From Hibiscus mutabilis (Eukaryota > Streptophyta > Magnoliopsida > Malvales > Malvaceae): a stretch of DNA of 64,000 bases. Below the pieces are notes generated by a model. The model was not told where the DNA came from, did no database searches, and saw nothing but the letters and a program-made list of their open reading frames with translations. This document shows positions 13,046-25,671 of the stretch, piece by piece. The stretch covers positions 26,234,969 to 26,298,968 of the forward strand of contig CM033752.1 of the NCBI GenBank assembly GCA_019671005.1. The letters run 5' to 3'. Numbering within the stretch: the stretch's first letter is position 1; each line of letters starts with the position of its first letter. Position numbers and translations under genes: made by a program.

Positions 13046-13515
13046 TGAATATATGAGAATAAATATGTTTGGACTGTTTTGGAGATATTTGAATATGTTT
13101 GGACTGTTTTGGAGATAATTGAATATGTTTGGACTGTTTTGGAGATAAATAATTATGTTTGGACTGTTTTGGAGATAATTTAATATGTTTGGACTGTTTT
13201 GGAGATAATTGAATATGTTTGGTCTATTTTGGAGATAAATAAATATGTTTGGACTGTTTTGGAGATAATTTAATATGTTTGAACTGTTTTGGAGATAATT
13301 GAATATGTTTGGACTGTTTTGGAGATAAATAAATATGTTTGGACTGTTTTGGAGATAATTGAATATGTTTGGACTATTTTGGAGATAATTTAATATGTTT
13401 GGAGTATTTTGGAGATGATTAAATATGTTTGGACTGTTTTGGAGATAATTGATTAGGTTTGGACTGTTTTGGATAAAATCAAATATGCCTGGACTGTTTT
13501 GGATATAATTGAAGT
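13046..13515. repeat. 30-bp minisatellite, about 15 units, in LTR III
   Basis: Units follow ATATGTTTGGACTGTTTT plus GGAGATAATTGA with scattered substitutions and virtually no length change. Because 30 is a multiple of 3 and the unit lacks minus-strand stops in one frame, it produces a 165-codon minus-strand open frame (13025-13522) of ten-residue repeats (QNSPNIFNYL type), judged fortuitous. Confidence 0.95.
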
Positions 13516-15339
13516 TGTGCATAATCGGTTTAAGAATTTATGTCATGATTCGAACCCTTGTGGTTATAATTAAAGAATTCATAAAAAAACTTATAAGAAA
13601 ATAAATGGCTTGATGTAATAGTATATATATATGTATGTATGTATATATATATATATATGGTTTATAAACAAATTTGGGTAAAATACAACTATGTTTTGGA
13701 ATGTTTTATAATGTGTATTTGTATATATTCATGTTTAGTGGATTGCTTTGATAAAAATAATCATGTCTTAGACTGTTTAAACGTTTAAATGTATATACAT
13801 GATTGGTGAGTTGTTTAACATAAATTCAAGTATGTTATGGATTATTTGAAATGCATAAATTGTAAACATATGACTAGATTGTTTCGGATAAATTCAAACA
13901 TACAGAGGGTTGTCTCGAATATATATATATATATACGTACATAAATCAGGACAGTTTTGCATGTAATCAAGTATGTATTGGAATGTATTAAGTGTGTATA
14001 AGTATTTCATAAATATGACTCGATACATTGGATATCTTGTATGCTAAATATCTCACATGTTGATATACTAGTTTGATAACTTAAGAAATAAGTAACAATG
14101 TTCAAGAAATACTATGTTTAGTAATTTATATGAAAAATAACCGTATTCATGATAAGCTATGATAGCTTGTATGACAAGTATCACTTATTTCGGAATTGCT
14201 ATAGAAATAGCCTATGTGATAAGTATCACCAATCTCTAATATATTATGTTAGATAATTGTGTGTTATGAAACCATGAATCAGATATGCCAAGTATGATGC
14301 CTTGAGTATTAAGTATTTTATGAATATGATATGTTATGCTAAATGTCTTATATACCAAGAAATTCATGAGTTAGTAATCTATGACTGATAACTTCAATAA
14401 CAAGAAATTATGGGTTAATATACTAAGTTAAAAAGAAACCAAGAACGTTTATATGATAAATTACTGAATTAAGTAAAGTCTTTCAATTGTTATTGGAGTA
14501 CCAATCAAGAGAAACATAACAATTAATATGTGTCTAATGATTAAAATATCATTTTGGCTGAATAAACAAGTATTTTTTTGAATACTTTGTATATATATGC
14601 TTAACTTTGGCTTGAATGCTCATGTATACTTATGCATATGACTTGTTTGATTAACTATGTGAATATATGAATGTGTCATACTTGAATACCCTGTGTATGC
14701 ATGAAAATTGTTTGACTTGAGCAACTATAGATTTTTATATGTAAAAATATGTGTTTTGTCTGTATGTTAGCTATACATGTAAATACCCTGTATGAATAGC
14801 CTTGTATATAAATGAACACTGGTTCGAATGATATGTTCTGGAATGGTTAATTTCCTTGTCCAAGTTTAGAATTTTTCATGATTAATAGACTCGTTGGAAG
14901 AGATAAATTATAGTTTCATACTTTTAGTTGCTTTAAGCTACCTCACTAAGCAATTGCTTACTCTTTTCCTTCTTGCATTTCAGGGTAATTGTGCTTTCGA
15001 ATTTTCTTCGAGCTTGGGCATGATCAAAAGGATCCATAAGTATGTTATTAAAAAAATAAAATATACTGTCTTCATAACTTCTAGATGGTTGCACATAGAT
15101 AACAAGTATGCATGGTGCATATAGATCCCATTTTGGCTACATGTATAGAAGTTTTATAAGTATTCAAGTTTTGTAATGGGCCTTTAATTATTTCATAATT
15201 GCTTGCTATACGAGTTATAATAATTAGTATGTTCGCTTAGTTTAGATATCTTTAAGTGCCCTTAAATCGTTAAACCATTTTGTTGTCATTCATGTGTGAG
15301 GGCTGATTTATAAATCGATTAACATGTGTTAACCCTAAT

Positions 15340-15344
15340 GTGGT
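15340..15344. repeat. Target-site duplication of element IV (left copy)
   Basis: GTGGT immediately precedes the TGTGATACC end of element IV; the identical 5-mer follows its other end at 25115-25119. Confidence 0.9.
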
Positions 15345-18130
15345 TGTGATACCCCAAAATTTATTAAGTTGATTAAGGGTCATTTAGTACTAAGATAATA
15401 GCTTAAAAGCTAACTTAGTAACTAAAATGACAAAAATGCAAAAGTTAGGATTTCTCTAATTATGGGTTTTGAAAAGGAAATTTCTAAGTTTTAAAGGTAT
15501 CATGTGATAGATAGTGAATTGAATAAGTTATTATTAAATTTTGTTTGAATTCAAAGGAAAATTGGAATGGGAATTGAAGTTTAAAAAGTTAGTGACCAAA
15601 ATGTAAATTTTGAAAAGTTTATGGATAAAATATAAACTTTGGAAAAGTTTGGGGACTAAAGTTGTAATTCCCTAAAAGTTAAGCGCTTTTATTTCATAAA
15701 TAAATATATCACCTAAGGGTGTGGATTGAATGTGAAGATTTTGGTTTGATCTGATATTTTGATTATTGGAAAAATTCGTAGTTAAAGTTTAAGTGGAATT
15801 CGGATACCCAGATCGAACTAAAAAAATTTGAAATTTTGCCACATGTTAGAGAAAGGTTATAAAAGTCATTTCCAAGTGCTGGGAATATTTTTAGTTTGAT
15901 TCAAGATGAATCCTACGGTTTATTTCTGAGTAAAGGATTATTTATCGATATATTGGATCGAATAGAAATTTTAGAGACTGATCCAAAACCTATGGAAAAG
16001 TCATAAAATGTTATTTTATGGATATTTTATTATGGTTGGTTGAATTCTAACTAGATTTAGTTAGATTTTAATGGAATGGCAATTTGGAAACAAACTAGTA
16101 AATAAAGACTAGTTTGAGGGCAAATTGGTCATTTGACCCCAATGGCAATTTTGAAATATTTAAAAAATTTATAAGGTCAATTTTGGAAAGATGAAATGAA
16201 AGATTAAATCTTGGCCCTTGATTGATGATAAAATCAATCTCAACCATTGTATAAAAAGGGCAAAATTGTAATTTCACTATTAAATAAATTTAATATTCAT
16301 TTAATAGATATATGAGTAAAATAATGGTGAAAAGATGAACAAACTTTCCAGCCAAAAACGTGAGGGCTAGGGAAAGAAAGAGAAAAAAATTTTCAAGCTC
16401 GATTCAAGCCCCAAAACTCGATTTTCAGGTAATCTCTTCAACTACAAAGTTGTTCTACTTTTCAAGCTCTATCTTTTGATATCAATAATTCATGGAATCC
16501 ATGCTTGATTGATGAGAATTTACATAAGAAACAAATTAGGTTTTATGGATCAAATTGGGGCTTTTGAGATTTTATGATTCCATGATTGAATTCAAGTTGA
16601 AATCAAGCTAGTATGATGTTAAAATCATGATATTGAGTTGGGATTTAAGTTTTACATGTTTTGATTATAATGAAGATGATTAGGGTTTATGGATTCAAGT
16701 TTAATTTAGGGTTTGTGATGTTGGATTAATGATCTAGTAAGCTTGAATTGTTGTTTGGAAGTAGAACCCTAAGTTAAATTGTGTAGGGACCATTTCGGAA
16801 AATTGAAAAGTTGAAGGAACAAATCTGAATTTTTAGAATTTGGAGTGTAATTATGTTATTAATGATGTTAGAGATAAGAAAATGAAGTTAGAATGCCAAA
16901 TTGATGTTGAATTGAATTAGTGGCCATTTTGACAATTTGTCAAAGTTAAGTGACCAAATCAAAATTGAAGTTTTGTAAGGGGGCTAAATCTGATTTTTAG
17001 TTGTAATGATGGATTTAAGGTAGTAATGATGAATTGAGGACTAATTTGCAAAGTTAAGAAGCTTGAATCCTTTTTTTTGCATTTTAGTGACTATATTGGC
17101 AAAGAGGGAAAAATGAGAAGGAATTATTTTGAATAATTATTTAAGCTAGTAATTGGGAAGTAAGAAGTTAGTATAAAAGTTGAAGTTGTTTATGGAAGCT
17201 GTGTAGAAAAACTGGTTTATGGCAGTAACTTTAAAAATCCACCATAAATTCTACAAAAATGATTAGATGATGAATTTTATACTGATGTAAAGATTTGTTC
17301 GTCTAATTTCGTCTCCAACAAACAGAAACTGATTTCGAGTTCCGAGTCAAAATATATGAATTTTTAAGTGTCGAAAGTTCAGAAAATAGATCACCAGTCT
17401 GTTCCGAATTCCAGCATTGTAATTGACTTTGAAAATTCGTCATAAATCGTACAAGTTGAATTTGGGCTATTAATTTATATGGTTGAAAATCTTACAAGTC
17501 GAATTTTGAGTTATATATTATTTTATAAAAATATTTTTTGAAATTAGTGCAAACTGCCAGAAAATGAGAATTGATACACTTTGTATCTAAGGTTAATTAG
17601 TAAGCTTGAAAGGGGTTAATAGAAGTTCAAATTGGTCACTAAGGACCATAATGATTTTTTGAACAATACAAGGAAGAAAGGAAAACATTTGGAAATTTTG
17701 GAATTCGAATGACTATATTGGACAATATGTCTAAAATATTGTTAGATTGGGATCAGTAAAATATATTTTGACATTGTTTGATATTTACTAGTTGGCATGT
17801 ATATTAAAATAATATGCTGACTCTGATAGAATTTGTATTTTATTGGTATCTGGATGAATTTTAAATCAAGCAGTCTTTAGGCAGTTTCACTAATTATATA
17901 AAGTCAAATTAAATTGTTAAGTTTCTGCCTTAAATTAAACTCGATTTGAAGATGAAAATATTATGTTTAAACTTTACGCGATTAACTAGATTTGTAAATA
18001 AAAACTAAATAAATTGCAATATTTTTAAAGAAACAAAATTTTACCGAATTACAAATGTAGAAGGTTTTACAAATGTTTTGTGATATCTCTAACTCGTATT
18101 CAGTAATGGATACGGGAAAGGGGTGTTACA
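15345..18130 (+). mobile_element. Element IV, 5' LTR (internally deleted)
   Basis: The LTR begins TGTGATACCCC and ends GGGGTGTTACA; a primer-binding site resembling the initiator-Met complement (TTGGTATTAGAGC) follows at 18134-18149. It is collinear with the 3' LTR at 21276-25114 but about 1 kb shorter: the stretch matching about 23751-24740 is missing (junction near 17751), and a further ~60 bp is missing near 17150. Confidence 0.9.
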
Positions 18131-21100
18131 TTTATTGGTATTAGAGCTATAGGTTTAGCCGGTTCTTGGCCTAAATGGAAGTGGTTTTATGTTAAAAATA
18201 GTATACACGCCACTAGGATATCAATATTACTGACCTGATGTTTTTATGATCCAATTGACGTCGCTCCTTACTAATGTAATTTGGAAAGGAATTATAAGAA
18301 ATAACTGAGACAAGAAAGTGAGATAAACTAGTAAATTGGATGCTTTGGAAGGAATCAAGAGTAGTAGTAATAAGGTTAATGATGACCCTTCGGATAAATC
18401 GAAACAAGAAAAGGGCACTGGTATAACAAGGAGTGCCTGTGCCGGATTAAGGAACTAAAAAGTTCAGGAACATCTGAATTGAAAGGAGAAGCAGATGATG
18501 GTTCAGTGATTGTTGATTTATAACTGAACAACCTAAGGATTACACTGGACGAATTTCACTACTTGGATGCAAAGGAATTGGATGGAGCTGTCATGTTGCT
18601 CCAGATTTAAGCTAGATTTGAAAACCATCTGAATTTGTTTCATAGCCAGGATTGCACATATTAGTCCGAGTTTATAACATCAGGACTGATAAAGATTGGG
18701 ATGTTCCGAAAATCATAGAAGATACATCTCATCTTTTTGGATTAACTTGTATTGATGTTGATGGGTCCTAGCTTTATAAATTCGTATATAAGTATGAAGT
18801 TGAGTGGTGAACGAGATATCCTCTTAGAACCCATTTCAAGTAATATAGCGGTGACATATTTGTTGGGTTTTATAGTAAGGGTAAGTTGGTCATGTGGGAT
18901 TTGCTCGATAAAATATAAAGAATGGAGTTCCCTATAAACTTAATGAAATCATCTTTCAAGGAGTTTAAGATGATTTTGGGCATGAATTGGTTACCTTCCT
19001 ATCATGTCATGGTGAATTGTCGCATAAAGCGAGTAGTATTGAAAATCACAGAAGGTACAAAAATAGTAGTAGTTGGCGAAAAGGTAAATCCCTTCTCCAA
19101 TGTAATTTCAATTTTATTAAGAAAATTGTTTCTATAAGTTTGTCAGTTTCCTTAGTAAATATAGTGGATACACGGGCTGTTGAAGTTAAATTGGAAACAA
19201 CTCGACTATCCGAAAATATCCAAATGTATTCCCAGATGGGTTACCCGAAATTACCTCTAGATTGAGAGGTGAAATTCAAAATGAAGATGTTACCAGGCAT
19301 TGTGCCTAAATCAATGGCCCCGTATAAAATGACTTCAACCAAACTTCGAGAGTTAAAGGTATAGTTGCAAGAAATGTTAGGTCGAGGTTTTATAAAACCA
19401 AGTGTGTCACCTTGGGGTGCACCAGTGTATTTGTGAAAAAAAGAAAATTTGATCTATTTGATTAAGTTTAGATTTCTGTCAGCTAAATAAGGTGACAGTG
19501 AAGAATAAATATCCTTTTTCGAGGAGTGGTGATCTTATTGATCAGTTAAAAGGTGCATCTATGTTTTTCGAAACCAATCTCCGATCGGAGTATCGTTAGT
19601 TAAAGACCAAGGAAGAAGATGTTCTAAAGATAGTTTTTAGAACTCGATATGGATAAATGAGTTCGTGATAGTGCCAGCTGGTTTGATAAATGCTTCTGCA
19701 GCATTAATAGACCCGATAAATCGAGTATTTCAACCTTACTTGGACCAATTTTTGGTAGTGTCCATTGAGGATATTTTGGTCTATTTGAAGGCAAAGGAAG
19801 AACAAAATGTCCATCTTTGAATTGTTCTTCAGATCTTCCGAGAAAGGAAGCCATATACTAAGCAGATAAAGTATGAATTTTTGTTGTCGAAAGTTGTTTT
19901 ATTGGTTATGTGATTTCAGTAGAGGAGATAAGAGTAGATCCCAAGAAAGCACAAACTATAGTTGAATGGAAACCTCTGAAGAAAGTTTCCGAGGTTAAAA
20001 ATTTCTTGGGATTTGCTAGTTATTCTCGAAAGTTGTAAAAAAATTCTCGATGATTACTTCCTCACTGATCAAGCTATTGAGGAAAGAAATGACATTCAGT
20101 TGGACAAATAAACGCCAAGAAAACTTTCATACATTAAAGAAGATCTTAATAGAAGCCTGGGTACCAGTACAACCAAAATCAGGTAAAAATTATGGGGTGT
20201 ATAGTGATGCTTCTCATAACGGCTTGGGATGCGTACTTATGCAAGAAGGAAAGTAATGGTATATGCTTGAGACAACTTAAGATATATGAGAGGAATTATC
20301 TTACTTAGGATTTGGAGCTGGCAATGGTTGTATTTGCTTTAAAAGATATAGCATCATTATTTATTCAGTGAATGTTGCTATATTTATATAGGTTATAAAA
20401 GTTTAAAGTATATGCTTACTAAAGAAGAGTTGAACTTGATGCAAATAAGTTGGATCGAGCTTCTTAAGAATTATAATATGGTTATTGACTATCATCCAGA
20501 AAAAGCTAATATGGTAACTAACGCTCTCCGTCGAAAGACAATTGTTGCCTTAAGAGCTATGAATGCAAGATTGGCATTAAAAGAAGATGGTGTTTTGATT
20601 GTCAAGTTCAGAATAAAAATTACCATATTGGATTAAATAAGATATCTTTAAAGAAAAGATGAGAAATGTTGTCAAGGTTCAAACAAGTGGAAAATAGTGA
20701 AACTGAAAACTTGGAGGTTAGGTTTGATAGATATTTGTATTATCAAGGAAGAATTTCTATCTCAATGATGGAAACTATATGTTGATCCTGAAAGAAAAGA
20801 TATTTAATATAAAAGTTAAGGATAAAGTATTCCTTAAAATTTTCACCTTGAAAGAAGGTGTTGTGGTTTAGATGAAAAGAAAGTTAAGTCCAAGAATTAT
20901 TGAACCATAAGAAATTGGGAAAAGAGTTACTCTGGTAGCTTATAAGCTAGTTTTATCTTTGGAAAAGAACAAGATTCATAATGTATCGATGCTCAAGAAG
21001 TATTGATTGGATCTCTTGCATGTCATTATCCCAATGAAAATGGAGATTCAGCCGAATTTAATGTATGAGAAAGAACCGGTAAGGATCCGAGCATATGGAG

Positions 21101-21275
21101 TCAAAGAACTGAGAAACAAGGTAATCTTGCTTTTCCGAGTTCTTTGAAAAAATCATTAAGTCAAGGAAACGACTTGAAAAATATTAGGAGAATATACGAG
21201 AAAGCAGTTTCCTCACCTTTTGAATAAAGTATATGTTGAAAATTTGAGGATGAATTTTCTTCAGGGGGAGAGAAT
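18131..21275 (+). pseudogene. Element IV internal region: decayed gag-pol lacking integrase core
   Basis: Only traces of chromovirus pol remain, in several frames and with many stops. In order: a protease/linker remnant near 18740-19130 (ending like GMNWLPSYHV); the RT start near 19350-19440 (GFIKPSVSPWGAP); RT core near 19500-19760, where the catalytic pair reads SIEDILVY, so the first Asp is Glu; RNase H near 20190-20256 (YSDASHNGLGCVLMQ) and 20412-20560 (DYHPEKANMVTNAL); then after about 20640 the integrase zinc finger and DDE core are absent, and only a C-terminal remnant precedes the polypurine tract TTCAGGGGGAGAGAAT ending at 21275. Gag is not recognisable. The element cannot encode its own machinery. 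Confidence 0.8.
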
Positions 21276-24200
21276 TGTGATATCCCAAAATTTATTAAGT
21301 TGATTAAGGGTCATTTAATACTAATATAATAGCTTAAAAGCTAACTTAGTGACTAAAATGGCAAAAATGCAAAAGTTAGGATTTCTCTAATTATGGGTTT
21401 TGAAACGGAAATTTCTAAGGTTTAAAGGTCTCATGTGATAGATAGTGAATTTAATAAGGTATTCTTAAAGTTTGGTTGAATTCCAAGGAAAATTGGAATG
21501 GGAATTGAAGTTTAAAAAGTTAGTGACCAAAATGTAAATTTTGAAAATTTTATGGCTAAAGTATAAACTTTGGAAAAGTTTAGGGACAAAAGTTGTAATT
21601 CCCTAAAAGTTAAGGGTTTATATTTCATAAATAAATAGATCACCTAAGGGTGTGGATCGAATGTGAAGATTTTGGTTTGATATGATATTTCAATTATTGG
21701 GAAAATCCCAGTTAAAGTTTAAGTGGAATTCGGATACCCGGATCGAACTGGAAAATTTTGAAATGTTGCCATATGATAGAGAAAAGTTATAAAAGTCATT
21801 TCCAAGTGTTGGGAATATTTTTAGTTTGATTCAAGATGAATCCTACAATTTATTTCTGAGTAAATGATTATTTATCGGTATATTGGATCGAATGGAAATT
21901 TTGGAGACTAATCCAAAAGCTATGAAAAAGTCATAAAATGTTATTTTATGAATATTTTATTGTGTTTGGTTGAATTCTAACAATATTTACTTAGATTTTA
22001 ATGGAATGACAATTTGGAAACAAACTAGTAAAAAAAGACTAGTTGGAGGGCAAATTGTCATTTGGCCCCAATGGCAATTTTTAAATATTTAAAAATGTTT
22101 TAAGGGAAATTTTGGAAAGAGGAAATGGAAGATTAAATCTTGGCCTTTGATTGATGATAAAATCAATCTCAACCATTAGATAAAAAGGGCAAAATTGTAA
22201 TTTCACTATTAAATGAATTTAATATTCATTTAATAGATATATGTGTAAAATAATGGTGAAAAAATGAACATTCCAAAAATGTGAGGGCTAGGGAAAGAAA
22301 GAGAAAATACTTTCCAAGCTCGATTCAAGCCCCGAAACTTGATTTTCATGTAATCTCTTCAACTACAAAGTTGTTCTACTCTTCAAGCTCTATCTTTTAA
22401 TATCAATAATTCATGGAATCCATGCTTGATTGATGAGAATTTACATAAGATAGAATTAGGGTTTATGGATCAAATTGGGGCTTTTGAGATTTTATGATTC
22501 CATGAATGAATTCAAGTTGAATTCAAGATAGTATGATGTTAAAATCATGATATTAAGTTGGGATTTAAGTTTTACATGTTTTGATTATTATGAAGATGAT
22601 TAGGGTTTATGGATTAAAGATTAATTTAGGGTTTGCGATGTTGGATTAATGATCTAGTAAGCTTGAATTGTTGTTTGGAAGCAAAACCCTAAGTTAAATT
22701 GTGTAGGGACCATTTTGGCAAATTGAAAAGTTGAAGGACCAAATCTGAATTTTTAGAAATTGGAGTGTAATTATGTTATTAATGATGTTAGAGATAAGAA
22801 AATGAAGTTAGAATGCCAAATTGATGTTGAATTGAATTAGTGACCATTTTGACAATTTGTCAAAGTTAAGTGACCAAATCGAAATTGAAGTTTTGTATGG
22901 GGGCTAAATCTGATTTTTAGTTGTAATGATGGAATTAAGGTAGTAATGCTGAATTGAGGACTAATTTGCAAAGTTAAGAAGCTTGATTCCTTATCTTTGC
23001 ATTTTAGTGACTATTTTGGCAAAGAGGGAAAATAAGAAGGAATTATTTTGAATAATTATTTGGTGAAGAACGTGATGAGATGGTGGTTTAAATCTAGTAA
23101 TTGGACTAAATTGAAAAGTAGAGAAGTAAGGAGAAGTTAGTATAAAAGTTGAAGTTGTTTATGGAAGCTGTGTAGAAAAACTGGTTTATGGTGGTAACTT
23201 TGAAAATTCACCATAAATTCTACAAAAATGGTTAGATAGTGAATTTTATACCGATGTAAAGATTTGTTAGTCTAATTTTGTCTCCATCAATCAGAAACTA
23301 ATTTCGAGTTCTGAGTCAAAAGATATGAATTTTTAAGTGACGAAAGGTCAGAAAATATAGCACCAGTCTGTTCTGAATTCCAGCATTGTAATTGACTTTG
23401 AAAATTCGCCATAAATCGTACAAGTTGAATTAGGGCTATTAATTTATATGGTTGAAAAGCTTACTGAATCTAGTTCCTTTCAGAATAAACGGAATAGAAT
23501 TTTTAGTTGTATATTATTTTATAAAAATATTTCGTTGAAACTAGTGCAAACTGCCAGAAAATGAGAATTGATACACTTTGTATCTAAGGTTAATTAGTAA
23601 GCTTGAAAGGGGTTAATGGAAGTTCAAATTGGTCACTAAGGACCATAATGAGTTTTTGAACCATACAAGGAGGAAAGGAAAACGTTTGGAAATTTTTATA
23701 TTCGAATGACTATATTGGACAATATGTCTAAGATATTGTTAGATTGGGATATAACACATATTTCTTTAATTGATTTATAAAGTTCAAGTTTGAATCATGA
23801 GAGGTTCGAGGTGTAATGAAGAAAAAGATTAAAGAGGACTTAGTGAAACATACAAATAAATGGCCCAGGTGAGTACAATTGCATGCATATCATAATACAT
23901 TAATAATTATGTCATTGAATATATGATTGATATAATATGAATAGGACAAGATTTGAGAAATAAAATGCATTGATCATTTGATTACTTACATTGATGAAAT
24001 TGAAATGTTATTTCGGGTATGAAGTGCTCAATGTTGATATATATTTTGATATATGTTGCCACTGATGAAATAGATTGATGACAATAAAGCCTAATGTATG
24101 ATATAGAGATTTGAAGGTATAGTTGGATATCCATAGAGTAATAAACAGCTGTATAAATATTCTAAGCACTTCAGGTAAAGTGCAAATTTATTATAAGCAC

Positions 24201-25114
24201 TTCAGGTAAAGTGAAAATTTTATAAATGGTATAATCCTATAAGTATACCGAAGCACTTCGGTGTTAAGCACTCCCGGTAGAGTGCAATAATACAATATAC
24301 TCAAGTAAGTATAGGGGGATGGATCGTGTATATAGAATCTCTTAATTCGATACCTTGGGCTAAGTAAATTGAAATGAATCAAAGAAACAGAATGATAAGC
24401 TTGAAAGTTTGCATATAGAAATGAAAAAGGTATTGGTAAGCATTGAAAGCTTACGGATGGAAATGGCAACGGTAATTGGTAAGATCTAATCTTATTACTT
24501 TGATATTCATATATGTTGTTACATATTTATTTACGTTAAGGAGCATGACATGGTACAATGATCATATGCATTATTATTTATTTACATTGATATTTATATC
24601 AAATTGCACTTGACTATGAATTATTGCCTCACTAAGTAAATGCTTAGCGTGTGACTGTTTCACACGTAGGAAAGAAGAAATGGTTGGAGGAAGGAGAATA
24701 AACGGACATCATCAATCAATAACAGGTACATCAGTATCAGTAAAATATCTTTTGACACTGTTTGATATTTACTAGTTGGCATGTATATTAAAATAATATG
24801 CTGGTTCTGATAGAATTTGTATTTTATTGGTATTTGGATGAATTTTAAATCAGGCAGTCTTTAGGCAGTTTCACTAATTATATAAAGTCAAATTAAATTG
24901 ATAAGTTGCTGCCTTAAATTAAACTCGATTTGAAGATGAAAATATTATGTTTAAACTTTACGCGATTAACTAGATTTGTAAATAAAAACTAAATATATTG
25001 CAATATTTTTAAAGAAACAAAATTTTACCGAATTAAAAATGTATAAGGTTTTACAAATGTTTTGTGATATCTCTAACTTGTATTCAGTGATGGATACGGG
25101 AAAGGGGTGTTACA
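21276..25114 (+). mobile_element. Element IV, 3' LTR (3.84 kb)
   Basis: It starts TGTGATATCCC after the polypurine tract and ends GGGGTGTTACA, followed by target duplication GTGGT. It retains the ~1-kb block (about 23751-24740) that the 5' LTR lost. That block contains AGCACTTC(A/C)GG units at 24163-24285, with half-site CACTTTAC or GTAAAGTGC around them. The frame at 24191-24469 on the minus strand has no known domain. Confidence 0.9.
24163..24285. repeat. AGCACTTC tandem units in LTR IV
   Basis: Four units share AGCACT(T/C)C(A/C)GG, three followed by TA(A/G)AGTG, so that each can form a short AGCACT/AGTGC stem. The minus-strand LTR A has related units at 521-621. Confidence 0.65.
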
Positions 25115-25671
25115 GTGGTAACGTAGTTCGTATGATTAAATTGAGAGTTAGGCTAAATAATTAGTAGGTATGGCAATGAATACTTGTAAGATAGTTCTAT
25201 GAGTATATTATAACTAGATTTGATTGGTTCAAGTTTTTGAAACAACTTTGGTATTATTATTATTTGAGTGTAATTAACATCTTTTTCAATGACTTTAAAT
25301 CAGTGATTGATATGTTATAGAAATGGTTAGAGGCATGCGAGTTTGTAATCAATCTAAGTTTAATGTTATATATGAATAAAAGGATCTTTATATGACAATA
25401 GAAATATGTAATAAACTTTATGATCTGAAATACATAAATATAAGTGCATGCTTTAAACTAGTGGTTGAAGTATTTTGTTTAGTGTATGTATTTTCGCTTG
25501 GACATGATTTAAAGTTGAATGTAAACCTTTCCAATAATTAACAGTTTGAAATCCCCTTGTTTTCGGGTTGCATGCTTCGTTGGGTTTTGTTAAGACTCTT
25601 TTGTTTTGTTTGGTTTTTTTTGTAACACTTCTTAAGTCGGTTTACTCCTAGATTGGGTAAGGGGTGTTACA
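25115..25671 (+). mobile_element. Element III, 3' LTR, final part
   Basis: After the second GTGGT copy (25115-25119) the interrupted LTR continues and ends GGTAAGGGGTGTTACA at 25671. From 25672 minus-strand element II protease sequence resumes, so this point is the III/II junction. Confidence 0.75.

Larger units (their letters stand above)
11352..15344 (+). mobile_element. Element III, 3' LTR, first part (LTR split by element IV)
   Basis: The LTR starts TGTAACATCC directly after a polypurine tract and is broken at 15344, where element IV enters; it resumes at 25120 and ends GGGGTGTTACA at 25671. Without the insertion it would be about 4.5 kb, unusually long. It holds a 30-bp minisatellite (13046-13515), repeated GGCGACAGT(A/T)GG units (12612-12722) and AT microsatellites (13620-13658, 13919-13934). 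The frames at 11757-12071 and 12364-12660 show no known domain. No 5' LTR of this element is in the window. Confidence 0.75.

Noticed and set aside
13025..13522. 165-codon ORF with ten-residue repeats (NSPNIFNYLQ type)
   Set aside because: It is the translation of a 30-bp minisatellite inside an LTR; no start context or flanking coding sequence, so it is not called as a gene.
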